64,000 nucleotides of DNA from Sinonovacula constricta (taxonomy: Eukaryota; Mollusca; Bivalvia; Cardiida; Solecurtidae): contig CM017571.1 of the NCBI GenBank assembly GCA_007844125.1, positions 31,688,156 through 31,752,155 on the forward strand, in the 5' to 3' direction. This document shows positions 34,794 through 49,700 of the stretch, in pieces. Position 1 is the first letter of the stretch. Each line of letters begins with the position of its first letter. A program made the translations under genes and the position numbers. The notes beneath the pieces were generated by a model, which did not search any database, had not been told where the DNA came from, and saw nothing but the letters and a program-made list of their open reading frames with translations.

Positions 34794-35739
34794 CTATCTT
34801 GAATGCGCATCAGGATCTGTTGATGTCGAGTTAGAGTCTCTCTTGCTCTCTCCTACAGAGTCAGTGGGGCTCACGCCTTTGGTTTTGTTCACTGCAGGGG
34901 ATCCGTGGCCTCTGGCAGGTGGGTTTCCTGATATGAGAGGTGGTGGGGCTCCAGCCAGCACAGCCGGGGAGCTGCGCTTCATAAGCGCCGGACTCAGGTT
35001 CCGAGAAAACTGGTGCCCTAAAGTGACATGGTCAGTCGGACGTAATGCTGGCATCTTACTTTCATAATACAGTCTGTCACGCTCATACATAGGAAGTCTT
35101 TCTAAATAATCTCTCTTGGCTCGTTCATCACGCAGAAAAAGTTCCTCTCGGAGACGTTCCTGCTCGAAGGCGGCGTAGCTCGGGAATGGTGGTTGTAGCC
35201 CTGGCTGCAGACCGGGCACTGGGAACCGGCTCAGCAGGTGGTCCCGGGTCTGAGCCTCAAAGTCCCTTTGTGCAAGCCCAATCCGGTGGTTCTGCAGGTC
35301 TAGTGCATTTTTATCAAAATGGTTCCACAGTGGATGTGGTGGCGGCACTCGTTCATGTCCTAAAAACGCCCGTGGACCCAACATCCGGGCTCGCTCTATG
35401 TTCACCTGCATTTGGTATGCTTCAGAAGTGCGTAAACTTGACAGACTACCTGAAGGTAAATATTCATTTTTAAGTAACCTATCACGTTCACTTAGTTCAT
35501 CTTCACGGGTTAAACTCTCCCTACGCTCCTCTTTTATTTTTAACACACTGTTGTCTTCAGACCGACGATCAAATGTTCGATCTGACTTTGCAGAATCTAT
35601 ATGACCATTCCGCATGGGAGATCTAGACCGCGACCGAGATCGGGATTTAAACTGGAGATCTGTCTCTCTGAATCTGTCCCGTGAAAGATCATCATGGCTG
35701 GGGTACCTTTGTCTGTCTGGCTCCATCAGTCGACGCTCT
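34794..35739 (-). CDS. AUTS2-like exon 12 (terminal coding exon)
   Basis: Encodes residues 742-1056. An Arg/Ser dipeptide run (773-783) ending in SP comes first, then acidic/basic KIKEERRE containing a sumoylation-type IKEE (810-813), also present in vertebrate AUTS2 as KVKEERKE. Then come ERARMLGPRAFLGHERVPPP with PLWNHFDK, Arg/Glu-rich helical segments (FEQERLREELFLRDERAKR), and APPPLIS near the end. The acceptor is TGTTCCAG, with three possible AGs in a row; the phase of exon 11 selects a start at 35739. TAG lies at 34794-34796. Confidence 0.93.
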
Positions 35740-38700
35740 CTGGAACAGTCATTGGCAGAGGTAAAACATGGATAAGCAAAGACAATAAAATAAATTTAAG
35801 ACATCATTTAGACAATTCCAAAGATTTTTGAACCGAGTACTTAATACAGGTTTTGGATTCATTTTTTTAAGTCTGATAAACATATAATGCCAGTCTGCAC
35901 CTGCCACATCTTTTTCTGACAAAAACCTAGCACATTAACATGTAGAACAATAGATGTACTTGTACCATCCTCAGATGTAGAACAACAGATGCAATGACCG
36001 CTCCTTTACCAGAAAAAATGTGCCTCCTGACATTTCTTTTATTTACTGACTTGCAACCTATCGACAACACTTTTCTTAAAGAAATTCCCAATTGTATTCA
36101 ATCTTACATGCTTCCCAGCAATATTCAGTAAACAAAGTTTTATTTATTAACTTATCAAAAAAAATGAAAGCTTTGTAGTGGAATTTGTTGAAAACTTAAT
36201 GAGTAAGGGAATATTTTTCATACTTTTTGAGAGAGTTTATTTTATTAAGGTAAAACAGAATCCATTCACATGTGAAATTTTTTAGCAGCCCACCAGCTAA
36301 CATAAAATATTGTTGGTCTTGAGAGAAGGGAAGTGTGGAAAGGTCTTCTAGCTGACTTGCTGGGTGCCAGTGGTTCTACCCAGCTAGGTCTGCTGTCTTC
36401 TTCCACCAAAAGAGCTTGACTTTGCTATAATGACCATCACTAGTCACTGCGATGTATTTCAAAAACAAAAATAGACACCACTCACCTATCCCTGTCCTCT
36501 TCCCTACGACGGTCTGCACTGACACTCCTCAACTCTCCACTGTCTTTGTCATCAGGTTTGGCCCAGGAGTGGGCGTGTCCGGGGAACGATGATGTTGGGC
36601 CCCGGTGCAACAGGCCCCAGTCCTGGGAACCAGATGCCAGGATGGCGGCACCACCATCCCTACTGGTTGAGACTACATCTGTACCTTGTGGAGAGACATG
36701 AGTATTATTAGTTAGGCATGCTACCATTATTTGTACAGCATCAACATCATTCAACATTCAGCTCATATCCAGATATTTTTGTCTGACACAAACAAATTAT
36801 GGACTACAAACTAGCTGTAAAGCTTCTATATTTCAAAAAGAAATGCATCATTCTTAAAGCCATCAATAAATAGGTGGTTACATGTTAGTACCTTTACTTG
36901 TTTAGCAATTCTTGCCACCAAAACCATACTAAATAATAGATAAATAAAATATAAAGATGGATTCTGCTTTCAACAAAACATGTCATTCAAAAGAAATAAA
37001 TATAAGCTCAAATGTACTGATTTACTGTCAATACATAGATTATTAAATGATGCAGAATTAAGTAATGGTTTAAACAACTGAAGCCCAGTAAGGCATAGGC
37101 AGAAGGTGGCTAACATACCCAGAGGCAGCCCACTGGAGGAAGCCATGGAGTAAGGAGATGGTCTGGCAAATGGTGGCACTGTAACATACATACCATATCA
37201 TTAGATAAAGCAACTGCAAGTGATCATACACAATAAAACTGACCAAAAAGTATTTAATACGCACATAAGCTGTAAACAATTACCACAATTACAAAGTTGT
37301 TATACCTATAAGGAAATTACTGAAAACGTCTCTAGAAAATGCTGCTGCCAAAAGCTTGAGAAACTGATATTATGAATTCCCAAGCAGGATATTTTCATTT
37401 TTTTGCAAAACATTATCATCAGAAAAGTTTTGATAAAAATTTTAATCAACATACATTGTTGATAATCTTGTGCCACAAATTGTGGATGAGTAATATTTCT
37501 TTTAATTGTCATAACAATTAAAACATAAATTTGTTCATAAAACAATCTTTGGTGAAAAATGTCCTGCCAATGACATAATAAAGGCCGTTTGATGGAAAAT
37601 ATTGGTTATAAGCGAATCCATTTATTTTTTTTGCCAAACATTGCAAAGCAGCAGGCTTGTAATTTAGAATTAACAAAGGAAAAGATAGAAAATGAGTTCC
37701 TACTGTTCATATCAAACTTGTTAAGAGTTCACGGTGAAAATATTATATTGCCAATATATAGACCCCTTAATGGACTTGGTATTTTATGGCACACCAACAC
37801 TTGATAGGTCATAAGTAACCCTTTAATGAATAAGTGTTGTATCATATGGCAACTATACCTAGCGAACTGGGTGGGAGTAGAGAATGAGGACTGGCTTCAA
37901 ACATACTGCGACTGGAACCTGGAAAAAAAAGTGCAACAGTGTTTGAATAAGGCATCACAGAACATCACAGCATTCAAATACAGTAGTACATTTGTAAAAC
38001 ATTTGTTTAACAATATTTAATCACAACTGTAATTCCTTAAAAACATGAACATAAAATGACAATATTTCATTCAGACAATTAATTACACCTGTTTTCACTT
38101 AATAAACATTTTATTATAAATCAGCAAATAAAATTAAAACTTTTGTCTTTGCTGTAAATGTGATGCCTATGTTAAAAGGAAGACCCAGGACAAACTTATT
38201 CAGCACAGCATCTACCAGGTAAGAAAATGCTGACAGATCATACTTATAAAATGTTAAAACCTGCATTTGTAACTCAATTAACAATACAACTCATACATCT
38301 GTAAATACTTTAGAATTTAGGATTACTGTTCATTACTTCAACATGTAATCAGTTCCAACAAAGGCTTAATATGGCTAAAGTGTTTGTGGGTATGTGTTTA
38401 TTTTTATTTTTTTACACAGCCCCCCATACAATAATAGCCATATTGGCAAAACCAGCAAATTACTAGTGGAGGAAGGCCCCAGACATGTGTCTGGGTAGAA
38501 CCACTGGCACAAGGCTAGTCAGCTGTTAAGACCTGCCAACATGAAAGTTCTCCTATCTATTGGGATTCAAACCTATGCAGTAAGGGCTGAATAGTTTCCA
38601 AGTCAGCAACACAAACCACTCGACCATGGGAGTCCCCAAATAAAATTTGTTATGCTTATGAAGTTAAATAACAATGTGGTGCATTGGCTTTTGTATTAGC

Positions 38701-41700
38701 ACAGCTTGTCAGTATTGGTGTGTTTATATGTTTGTGATTTATTTTGCAAGTGTAAATTTATGTACACTGTTTATGTTAATCTGCTTTCTGTGTATTGACA
38801 TGCCTGCTTTTGAAAGTTCTGTGAATGTTTATTGATTTATATGTATTTTTGGTTTCCTGGAACACTGACACTTGAAAGGCTGACAAGGTAAAACTTAAAT
38901 CATTGTTATTATTATTTATTGTGTTGTATATTCAAGTATGTTAGCCTTAAATTATTGTACGTAAAATATTAAGCGCTTGTGTTTTGTGCATGTGTGTTTA
39001 TGGTTTATAGTTTACTTTTGTATGCATGTATGTAAATATTAATTATTAATGTATTTTGTACATGTGTGTGTTAATAAGTGGGTATGTTGATATGTATTTT
39101 TGCATGTAAATATTACATGTAAAGGTATTTTGTACATGTGTGTTTTTAATAGGGTCCTTTAATATGAATGTCTGCATGCAAATATAAATGTGAGGCTGGT
39201 TACACACCTAGCATTGATGCTGAGCTAGACGACAGCTCCTGTGGCCTAGGTAGGCTGCTGGCTGCATGCAGGTGGCTGGGGGGCCGCAGAGGATCAGATC
39301 GACCACTGGGCTTACTCTCTCCCTTTTCACCATGCTGGTGGTTGTAGATCTCCCACGCTATACGCACATGCACGGCATTCCACTTACCAGCCTTCTGTAA
39401 TAACAGTCATTCATAAATTATACATTTGGATCATATTGTAAGTTAAAAACAGCACTAGTGGATGTTCATTTTATTGCAAATACTTCTTTTTAGCAATTCC
39501 TCCAAAAGAAATATGAATGAACAAATAAGATTCATTATCTACGATGCTGATTCACACCAAATACTGCTTTGCAACGGCTTCTGTCATATATATTATATAA
39601 ATTCAACAAGGGGAAAAAACTTCAAAGAAAATAAAGTCAGACATTATATGAAAAAAAAATTATATATATATACACATACACACAACTGTAAACATGTGCA
39701 CAACTGTTGCTGTTTTTTCTTACCAGTCCTGTAAAGTTATGTCATCACCTGACCATCTGTAACCATGAAATACCATACATGCCTCGTCTACTGACAGACC
39801 AACAGACTGACTGACAATGCGACTCCAAGAAAGCCAACATATACTTCATATCTAAGTGTAAAATTATGGGACTTAAGTGCAGAGTCTGCAGGATTAATAA
39901 CCTACATATGCTTAGGCTTTGTTTCATATTTATCTTAATGCCTCAATGCTGGTAGACTGAGTCAAAAGAAGGTTTGACAATTATACCATATATACAGAAT
40001 GAACACTCATATATAATGACAATAAATAAAGTGTTTGTACTTTGGCTGTGGCAGGTTGGGAGTGTGGTGGTGCAGCGGCTCCAATAAGATGTGCCGGTTT
40101 GTCCAGGTCTCTCCCAGTCAGGAACAGTGGACCCACACTTGGCTGGACTGCGGACAGGCCCTGTAAAGATACAAAGTTCATATATACAGAGACACATACA
40201 TACATTCAAAACAGAGACCCAATCAAAGTATCTGAATTGTTTGATATGAACAGTCAATCAAAACTTAGCCAATCAAATCAATGAATTTGAGCTGTCACTC
40301 AAAACCTAAATAATCAAATGCTTAAGACTTAAGTTTAAAAGAGGCATCTGACAGTTCAGTTCTCCACAGCCCCACACCTACAACAACCCAATAAATTAAT
40401 TGTTACCAATAAAGATCCTAGGAACTGCTGTTTATAGATATAGGAATCTATGTGAAAAGTGAAGCCTAAAATCCTACTTGTCATTACATAACTAAGTAAG
40501 TACTTTGCTTTATAGCATCGAAATACAATAATAGCCATATTGGTTTATGTACGAGAAGAATCCCCCCATGCCTGGCTGCGAGAAGAACCACCAATTAAAC
40601 CTTGCAGCATGACTCAGATTCAAGTCAGCAACACTACCTGCAATAGGATCTCAATCTAGTAACATAAAAACATGGTATTTTTTAAATGATACCTTAATTT
40701 ACCCCAACTTTGTAACAATGTGGACATTATTACATATGTTGAGATTTCTTTTTACCAAATGTTTAAATTAACAAACACGCATGACTGGTGAACAAGGTTG
40801 TTTTGCTGTCAGAAGAAATGGAATAGAAAAAAGTTTAGTGCACAGAGAGTAGCTTTTACAATGGCCATTAGCAATTTCATGTCAGATGAAAGAATTGACC
40901 TTTAAGAGTTGACGTCTTACTGCAGGAGAATGTATTTCAAAGCCACAAACATTGGATGTGGCATTTGTTTTGTCAAGGTTTTGTTGTCAATAACTAGCAT
41001 AAAGTGCAGTCTCTCAGAGATCCTCCAATTCTGTTGTTTTTTTCTTCATCACTTAAACACAATTATGGTCCTATTGGTGAAGTCAAACTAATTATTGGTA
41101 GAGAAAGACCAAAGACAAATGTCTAGGAAAACACACCAGCACGCCAAATTTTAGTTAGAGGACCTTCCCACAATTTTAACTAAGTCTATATGCAATCGAT
41201 CTAGGCTTCATTTTATTAATATACCTCACAGTGATTAATTATGGCCATTGTAGCCACAATTATTTTGGTGGAGGAAGACCCAAGACACATGTCTAGGTAG
41301 AACCACTGGCACACCACAGGTCGGCTGGAAGACCTTTCTATGTTAAGTTCTTCACTCTGAATAGGACTCCAATCCATGCAGTGGTCAGCTAAGATGTCCG
41401 AGGATTTACAAGTCAGCGACTCCACCACTACGCTACAGGCACATAATTGATCATGTAGGACACTGGACACAACTGACAATACAGTGAGTACAGGGATTTG
41501 GAACACCTGAGACAACAAGGAAAGGATCCAAGAACCCAAGCCAAACCATTAACCCGGGAAGTCTCTAGTGACATTCACATTTTCAAGTCCATAAAAACGT
41601 AACTGTCAACCCCCTAGTTTGTATGGATCACTTGACATTTTAGAAAATCAGTCCTTAACTTCATTTTTTCCTAATTTTCTGCTGTTGTTCATTTTTTTTT

Positions 41701-44700
41701 TATTAAAGCGATCTTTACTAATTTATTTAACTTTATTTCTGTTCTGTCATTTCTTTAAAGGAGAAGGTCTGATTAATAATCTACTTTTTGGCCAATGCAT
41801 ATTCAGCCAACTTCAAAGTTTTACCCCCTGGTCATTCGAGTATATTCCTAAATCTAATATATGCAGCCAAACATATGGTCCAAGGATGTCATGTGCATGA
41901 CCAAAAATAACACTTGCAGGTACCAAATTATATATCTGTGAGGTAGTTTGCTTGCTCAAGGAAATAAGAGGTGACCCAACCGAGGTTCCAACCACAGACC
42001 CCATCATCCAGAATCCTGCATCCTACCACTGGGCTATCCTGCTCCTTACTTTATTTCTTGTGTGTCTTCATTTCTTAATTTAATTATTTCTTTCTATAAT
42101 TATTTGTTTTCAGTTTTGTTTTCTTTCCCCTTCTACCATTTTATCTTTTCTTTTATGATTTTATTTCACAACCTGTAAGTAATCCTATGGACTTTTGCTA
42201 AAACCCGCCTAAAAAAACCCGTCTGTCAATCGCCATTAAGACAGCTTGCTGTACATGGTATTGATGTGTATATTTCCCTTCATTCTTATCACCATAAAAC
42301 ACATTGCTGATAAGACCTTGTTTTCACTGCATCCCAGACAAGCAGATAGTGTTGATGGTTGTTTTCCCATATCTTGCTGCAGTTTTAATAACACATACCA
42401 ATTATCAGTTGATTTAAGCATCCACCAACAAGCTATCTTGACACATTGCCAGTGACTTGGCAGGAAATAGTGCAGATCCTGATTAGACAGCATGAGATGA
42501 ATCTACATTATTTGTTTATTTATTATTTGTGCTTAGCAGGTTAAGAGTAGATAGTGGTACTGCAGCTGCATCTGGGTACAACACATATACAGGAGTTGTC
42601 ATAACACTACCTCCAAACAGATATAGATGTGCACAGCACAAGGGGCTTTTTCATGGTAAGTATTAGAGCTATAAATTAAATTATCTGTCCTAGGACAAGA
42701 CACAACCTCTACTCCTAGTCCTTCTTTTAAAATACACTTAGAATACTTAAGCAGACTAATTTATTTCTATTGTCTCACCAACAATATTTGTTCTTTCCCA
42801 CATGTGTAAAATGGCCCCAGTGTCATATCGCTCGATCAGCTTGTACCTGCATCATCTTCAGTCAATCATAAGATGGAACAGATGTGGTTTGTTTGTATTT
42901 TTACTCTAAACTGTTGAACAGGTGTTAACTCTTTGGAAACCGTGCTTACATGCATTTATAACTCTGATAAAAAAATTGTCATCCCACCAGTAATACTAAA
43001 TTTATCTGAAAACAGTTTCCAGCTGAAGCAGATAAAGTGCTGCCTTTACTGTGTACAGCATGCCGTCAACACCTGGCATGATAACACACCCAGTCACATT
43101 ATCCAGACAACAGGTCAATGAGTCGTGGAAGAATCTTTTTATCTTTTTGAGCATTATATACCACTATATCGGCTTCAAGTGGAAACTGTCTCCAGATAAC
43201 TGAAATACTGTTGGTGGGATGATAAACCCAATAAACAAACTTATAACTGTGGTATTACATATTGTTACATGTTTTTGATATAATTAAGCTGTCAAATACC
43301 ATTTTAAAAGTTTAAATCATTAGCCTTTGGCATACGTTATTGAATTAATACCTCTTAGTCATTTGCTTATAATGACATGAAGACATGACAGGCTATACTC
43401 TGACTCCGAAGCCAATAGTGCAGATTCCAATCAGACAGTCCTAGCTTAGTCCTTATCAATTCATGCTTACCAGGCAAGGAGTTAATAATAATGTCTAACC
43501 CTGGATGGAGCAGGCTTGCATCAGGCCTGCTATACAAAAGTAAAACATGTGAAGCTGGAAAAGGCTGTATGATGACATTTGACGCAACTAAAGATGAATA
43601 ATTAAGTCAGCCTTACACGCATTGCTCTTATTTTTTGAGTAGGTATATCAAACAAGAACGCTTTATATAAAACAAAGCATGTACATACACAGTTGAATAC
43701 AGCTTAGTTCAGGTACTGAGGGCGACACATACTTAAGAATTTTAATGCAGAAGCATGTCTTAGTAAGCACGAGTGTACAGGTTTTGCAACAGTAAGGCAC
43801 AATTATATAGGAAGCAACACTTACTTTAGGCTGGAAGGCTCCGGGCACTCCAGAGTTAAGGGCATCGGGCGCTGGGTTTAGAAGCAAGGGAGGATAGCCA
43901 GGCAGGGTGGGTATCTGCCAACAGAGACACGTGTCCAAATATATACATGTGTGGATATACATGTGGAGATATACAAGTGAAGATATATGGGAGGACAGGG
44001 GCCAGCAGCAAGGATCCAGATACAAAGGAGCAATTTTCAGAGATTTAGTGATGAATTTCAACAAAACTATCATGAGTACTAATGTCATTATTACAAATTA
44101 TTCTATTACAATGACTTTGCAATGCAGTATCTAAGTTGTTTACTTAAAGCTAAGTGCAAAAGTAAAAAGACTAAGTAAACAGGCTAGAGATTGCATCAAA
44201 ATAGAGCAGATCCTGACAAGACAGGTTCCAGTGGGAGTCAGCTGATCTGGATCTACACTATTTGCCTAACCTTAATCTATTCTTGTTTAGACTCAACTCC
44301 TACACTTCTTAGCAGGCTTAAAGTTACACTCAAGCCTACAAAAAGTTAAAAAAAACCCTACTTTTAAAGTTATATGCAACCTACTTAAAAGTAAGACCAA
44401 AGCCTACTAAAAGTTACACCCCGAACCCTATTTAAAAAAATGTATACCAAATCTACTTAAAGTTACACAAAAACTCTATAAAAGATAGACCAAAGCCAAC
44501 ATAAAGTTAAACCAAACCCTATATAATGTATACTCATTTAAAGCAGTATTCTCAAGCCCTGCTGACAAGTACCAGCAACAAAGGGCTTGGAAGAAAAGAT
44601 AATTTTTAACTGCATTTTGTTACTCCCATACATCTGGAGCCCCTGGACATGCAAGAACAGGCAGTTTCAATGAATAAGCACAAAATTGCACATTTAGAGA

Positions 44701-46664
44701 ATATACATCTTATTAAGCATACACAGTTGGATTAGAGACAGATTAGAAGCCAGTCAAAGGCTTACAACCTCTGGCATTCACTTTTTGGGGAAAATGCAAT
44801 TATAAAGGTGTTATCCGATAGTATGGGCTATTTATTTTTCGCAAACAACCAAACACTTTCTTTTGAGTTTATATACATCTTCATTCAGACAAGTCTTGAA
44901 TAAAAAACTATTTTTAGCAGAGATCCCCATCAAGCTTATACACAGATTTGGAAAGAAGGAACATTTTCAGTTATTTATTTCAATGTGTAATGTCTTACAA
45001 CTGAGGTAGCATTCAAAATTGTGTGTTTTTATTTAAGACTTAAAGTTTGGGTTTGGGCAGAAATTATGCCCTTATTCGTCTAAACAAAGGATATTATTAC
45101 TGTGTGTTTGATATAGGTGGTTGGATACCACCTTCAATGAGCATTCCGGACCACTTACACAAAACTCAAAATACAATTTAACAAAAAAGTTCTTACAGAC
45201 TTATTGTATAAAAACTTTAATAAAGTACAAAGGAATCAAACAGCCAATATTAAAACCGAATGCAAGCAGTAAAAATTATGGTGACAGCTAGATTGTTATT
45301 GTTTGTCAAATTAACAGGTTTTAGCTGATTGATTATTTATGCTTTGTTTGTTTTTGAAATATATTGCAGCAACCAATTATTATCATTATAGCAATGTCCA
45401 AGGTTTTGGTGGAGGAAGACCCCCGACACATGTCTGGGTAGAACCTCCAGCGCACCGCAAGTCAGCTGGAAGACCTTCCCACAGTAAGTCCTTTGACCCA
45501 ACGGGCATGAACCCAGGCGGTAAGAGACTAAGCAGATGAGTTACAAAAAGGCGATTCTACCACTACCCCACAGACACGGCTTGATTATTTATATTAACTC
45601 TTACTGCTTGTTGGAAGTGTGCACTCATGTACTATATGCACCCCATAGTTTGGAGGACAAAAACAGTGGGAAAATGAATTTCTTATACTAAAGTGTTCAG
45701 CAATTTTTAAATTTAAATAATGCAAAGAACATGCAAATGCTCACAAAAAACACAAGTGTGTGAAAAAAGTCGACAACTTTAAGACATACAATTAAAACTA
45801 TTTTTATGCTATAGAGTGAATATATTCAGATATATTTGTTTTGTCAGTAAAATTCAATAATTTTAGAAGAGAAAAAAAATGATGCATTAAAAAAAAGCAT
45901 TCATTGCAATAAACCATGAAGGGATTTAAAGAGCATATAAAAACAGTAATAGTGAACAAATTTAAAATAAAGACAACCAAACTGGCCTTTAACATTGATA
46001 ATTACACATAATATCCATCTTTTAATTACAAAATTTTTCCTTAAACTGGGAATTAAGTGTATCTGTAGTACCAACAATTACATTATGTTTCTCTATAAAA
46101 TAATGTCCTTTGTCAATTAAGAAACTAAAAAAAAAGAATTAAGGTGTGTTATCCTGTAACAGACTCCTCAAGGAATAGACACAGACTTTGTACACAACAC
46201 AAAAAATACTGGCCATGTGCTGTTTATCTGCGTCATATAGCACCAGCTATTTCTGGTATGACTGACAGACAGAGACTGGTAAGCCAACAATGGCGACAAA
46301 AATGGATTACTTCAAAGAACCTTCTTGTCTAATAAAGATTTTGTGAAGCTATAAACATTTCAATAACTAGAAAATTAGATTAAAGGCATGGCTATGAGGA
46401 ATAGGGTTACACAGGTAACGTGTATGCATGCATGTTGTTCTGAAAAATGGCACTTTTGAAACCATTCATTACAAACACATGGACAAAACAGTTATACACA
46501 AGGGTATAATAGGAGAAAATGAACCATTTATAAATGAGACAGCTGAAAATAATGGCAATAAGTTTGTGATGCATCTTACTAGATATAATGGAATTATTTT
46601 TTTTAATAAATACAATTGTGAAATTTAAAATTATAATATATATCTATATCTATATATATCTATA

Positions 46665-46708
<44 letters not shown>

Positions 46709-49700
46709 TATAATTAATCAAATAACAGTATAGATCTGTTAAAAAACAACAATTAAAATAAACAAAATTGATTAACACAAATTTCCAGGATTTAAAATGA
46801 GATAAATATTACCATAATGTATCTAATTCAATGAAGCCTTAAACACTTAAGACTTGTTAAGATGGCCACTTTCATAAGAATCAGATTGATGCAATAAGGA
46901 AATTTTTTGTTTTTATTACACACAATGCTTAGAAAATTTCCTCGAATAACCAAATATATCCGGCTTTTACATTGTAAACAAAGCTGAAATAATGCATTTA
47001 TAAAGTTGCAAAACACAGTCTTTATGTTAGAAAAGACCAGAAAAGAGATGTGGCAGCCCCAAAAAACATAATCTTAAATATTATTTAGCTGAATGAGCCT
47101 TATTTTTTCCCCCACATATGATGCCACTTCACACTCTTATAAAACAGTGACAAAAACACATTGTTTGTGTACATCTGGGCATGTGTCCCATTTGTTTTTA
47201 CAATTGTGTCTGCGTGTGAATGTGCATGTGTGACTTGCATGTCTGTGTATGGCTTTGTGAAGATTGTTCATGTGTTGTGTGCATCAGTATGCATGCTGCG
47301 TACTCTTCAGGGGTTTACAAACACCTGACTGATGGGACGTTGTGGTCACCTCCCAAGATACCTGACTTCCACACAGATGAGACATTAGTTAATAGTCTCC
47401 ACAGAATAATCCCTAAACACTAGTAGGTCCTGTCATTTGGATTACTCTGTTTTTAAGCTTGTACTCTTTTAGAGTGAATCTTGACTTTTTGTCTTGTGAT
47501 AAACCATTGTTAACAATCAGCAATAAACACTTCCATTCTTGTTTAAATAAAATATTCTATAAGTATTTCAATGGATTTAAATCTCATATATATATATTCA
47601 TAAGAAAGAAATATCACTGTTGCCAAAAAAAAAAAAAACAGGTGATAAAGTCCAAAAATTCCAACTAAAAGCAACTACCTACTATTTGGTGTACCTTGGA
47701 TATTATCTAACAAGGGAGACTTTTTCCATTTCACCAGAGTACCCCACTGTTTCCATTCAATACATAAGAAGCTATCAGTTTAGTGTGTCTTCAGTTAAAA
47801 AAACAAACAGCAAGTAGAGCTCCTATCAATAAAAATGGGTCTGAAATTTTAAAACTTAAAAGATCAATTTAGAGATCATTTTCTGCAGCAAAAATGTATA
47901 TATTGATCTCTTTTTCATCAGTTTGCATTCTGAAAGTATTTCAATTTTTTAACATTTTTTCTGGAAGACTACGTGTGAAAGAGTTGAAATATTCAATGTA
48001 GGAAAATATGTTCTGCTTTAATAGATAATTCTGAAGAAAAGTATTTTTTCTACTGATTGATCAGCTTTCAGTCATAAAAAAATCCCACCAATCAGATGTT
48101 TGAGAATGATTCAAAACTTGCGATCTAAGTACTAGTCCTCAAACCAGTCTCCCGTACCAGTTACTTAGAGCTGGGAGGGTTACCCTGGGGACTTAAGAAG
48201 AGACGACGTCAACAACTTACCGCGGGGCGAGGATGCTGAGCTAGACTGGGTTTATCTTTGCCATTAGGGAGCAGGCGGGGGGCAGGTTCAGCTAGTCCAG
48301 GTCTATGTGGCAACTACAATGTACAGGCGATGACAGGCTCGAGTATAGAAACATACACAGACACAGAGACTAGGTAACATACACATACAGGGACAAATGT
48401 AGGAATAAAGAAGGCTGAAATGAATAATAATGATACAAATTGGAGTGCACATAACAATTCAGACAACACTGCCAAACTGACAGGAGAAATGTATATTTAA
48501 GCGATAAAGGATTACAAACATATATTAACATAGCAGTTAGTTATGGGGGAAAACAAAATGAGAGCCTCTTGGACAAGACTCAGTACTTGGACAAGACTCG
48601 GTAGATGTGCCTAATGGACCCTTAGGCAAGGCCATGTGAAACCTGACAGGTTCAGTTTAACTATTAGATGACCACATCTACACAGTTGACTGATCCATAG
48701 ACAGGGTCATTTGATTCCTTGTACAGGACAAAATGGACCCGGTGAAAAGGTCAAATGATCCATTAGACAGGGCCAATTAACCCTTTAGGCAGGGCCAAAC
48801 GAGCCCTTAGAAGAGGTCAATTAAACCCTTAGACAGGGTCATTTGATTCCTTGAACAGGGTCAAATGAACCTTAAGGCAGGGTTAATAAAGCCGTTAGAC
48901 AAGGCCAAATAAGCCTTAGACAAGTCAATCATTCACTTACAACAGGACAAAAAAAAACCTTTAGACAGGGTCAATGCACCCTTTGATAAGCCAAATAAAT
49001 CCTTAGACAGGGTCAAATGAACCCTTAGAGCCAAAAGAACCTTTAGATTAGGCAAAATGAACCCTTAGGCAGAGTCAAATGAACCCTTAGTCAGAGCCAA
49101 AAATATCCGTAGAAAGGGTCAAATGAAGCCTTAGGCAGAGCCAAAAGAACCCTTAGGCAGAGACAAATGAACCCTCAGACAAAGCCAAGTGAACCCTAGG
49201 ACTAGATCAATTAAACATTTACAGGATTAAGCAAGTCCTTAGACAGGGCTAGCTGAACTCTTAGACTGGGCCTGAAGAGACAATGCCTAAAACTATAGTG
49301 ATGGCTTTTTGGCATAAATGGTTTTGTGTGGTATATGACATAAGAATATAAATTTTTTTATTCACATAAAATTTGAGGGATATATGCTGGATATAGGTTT
49401 GAAGATGTGTCTACTGTCCAGATTCAAGACTGCATTGTGCTTAAGTCAAATCTTCACAAGTTGTCTCATTACAAAACTATAGTATCCTGCCAAGTATGTG
49501 CACCTAATTCAAGAGGTATCTTCGAAATAACTATCACTGCTGTGTTTTGTCTTGGCTCCTTCCTAAACACGACCTTCAACCAGTGACCCCTGACTACCAT
49601 CATCATGTAAATGACACTTACCGAACCTGCAGCCCGGAAAAATGGATTCGTAGGCAGCTGCTTGTCAAACTGGAATATAGAAAAAGTTAAACATTTTATT

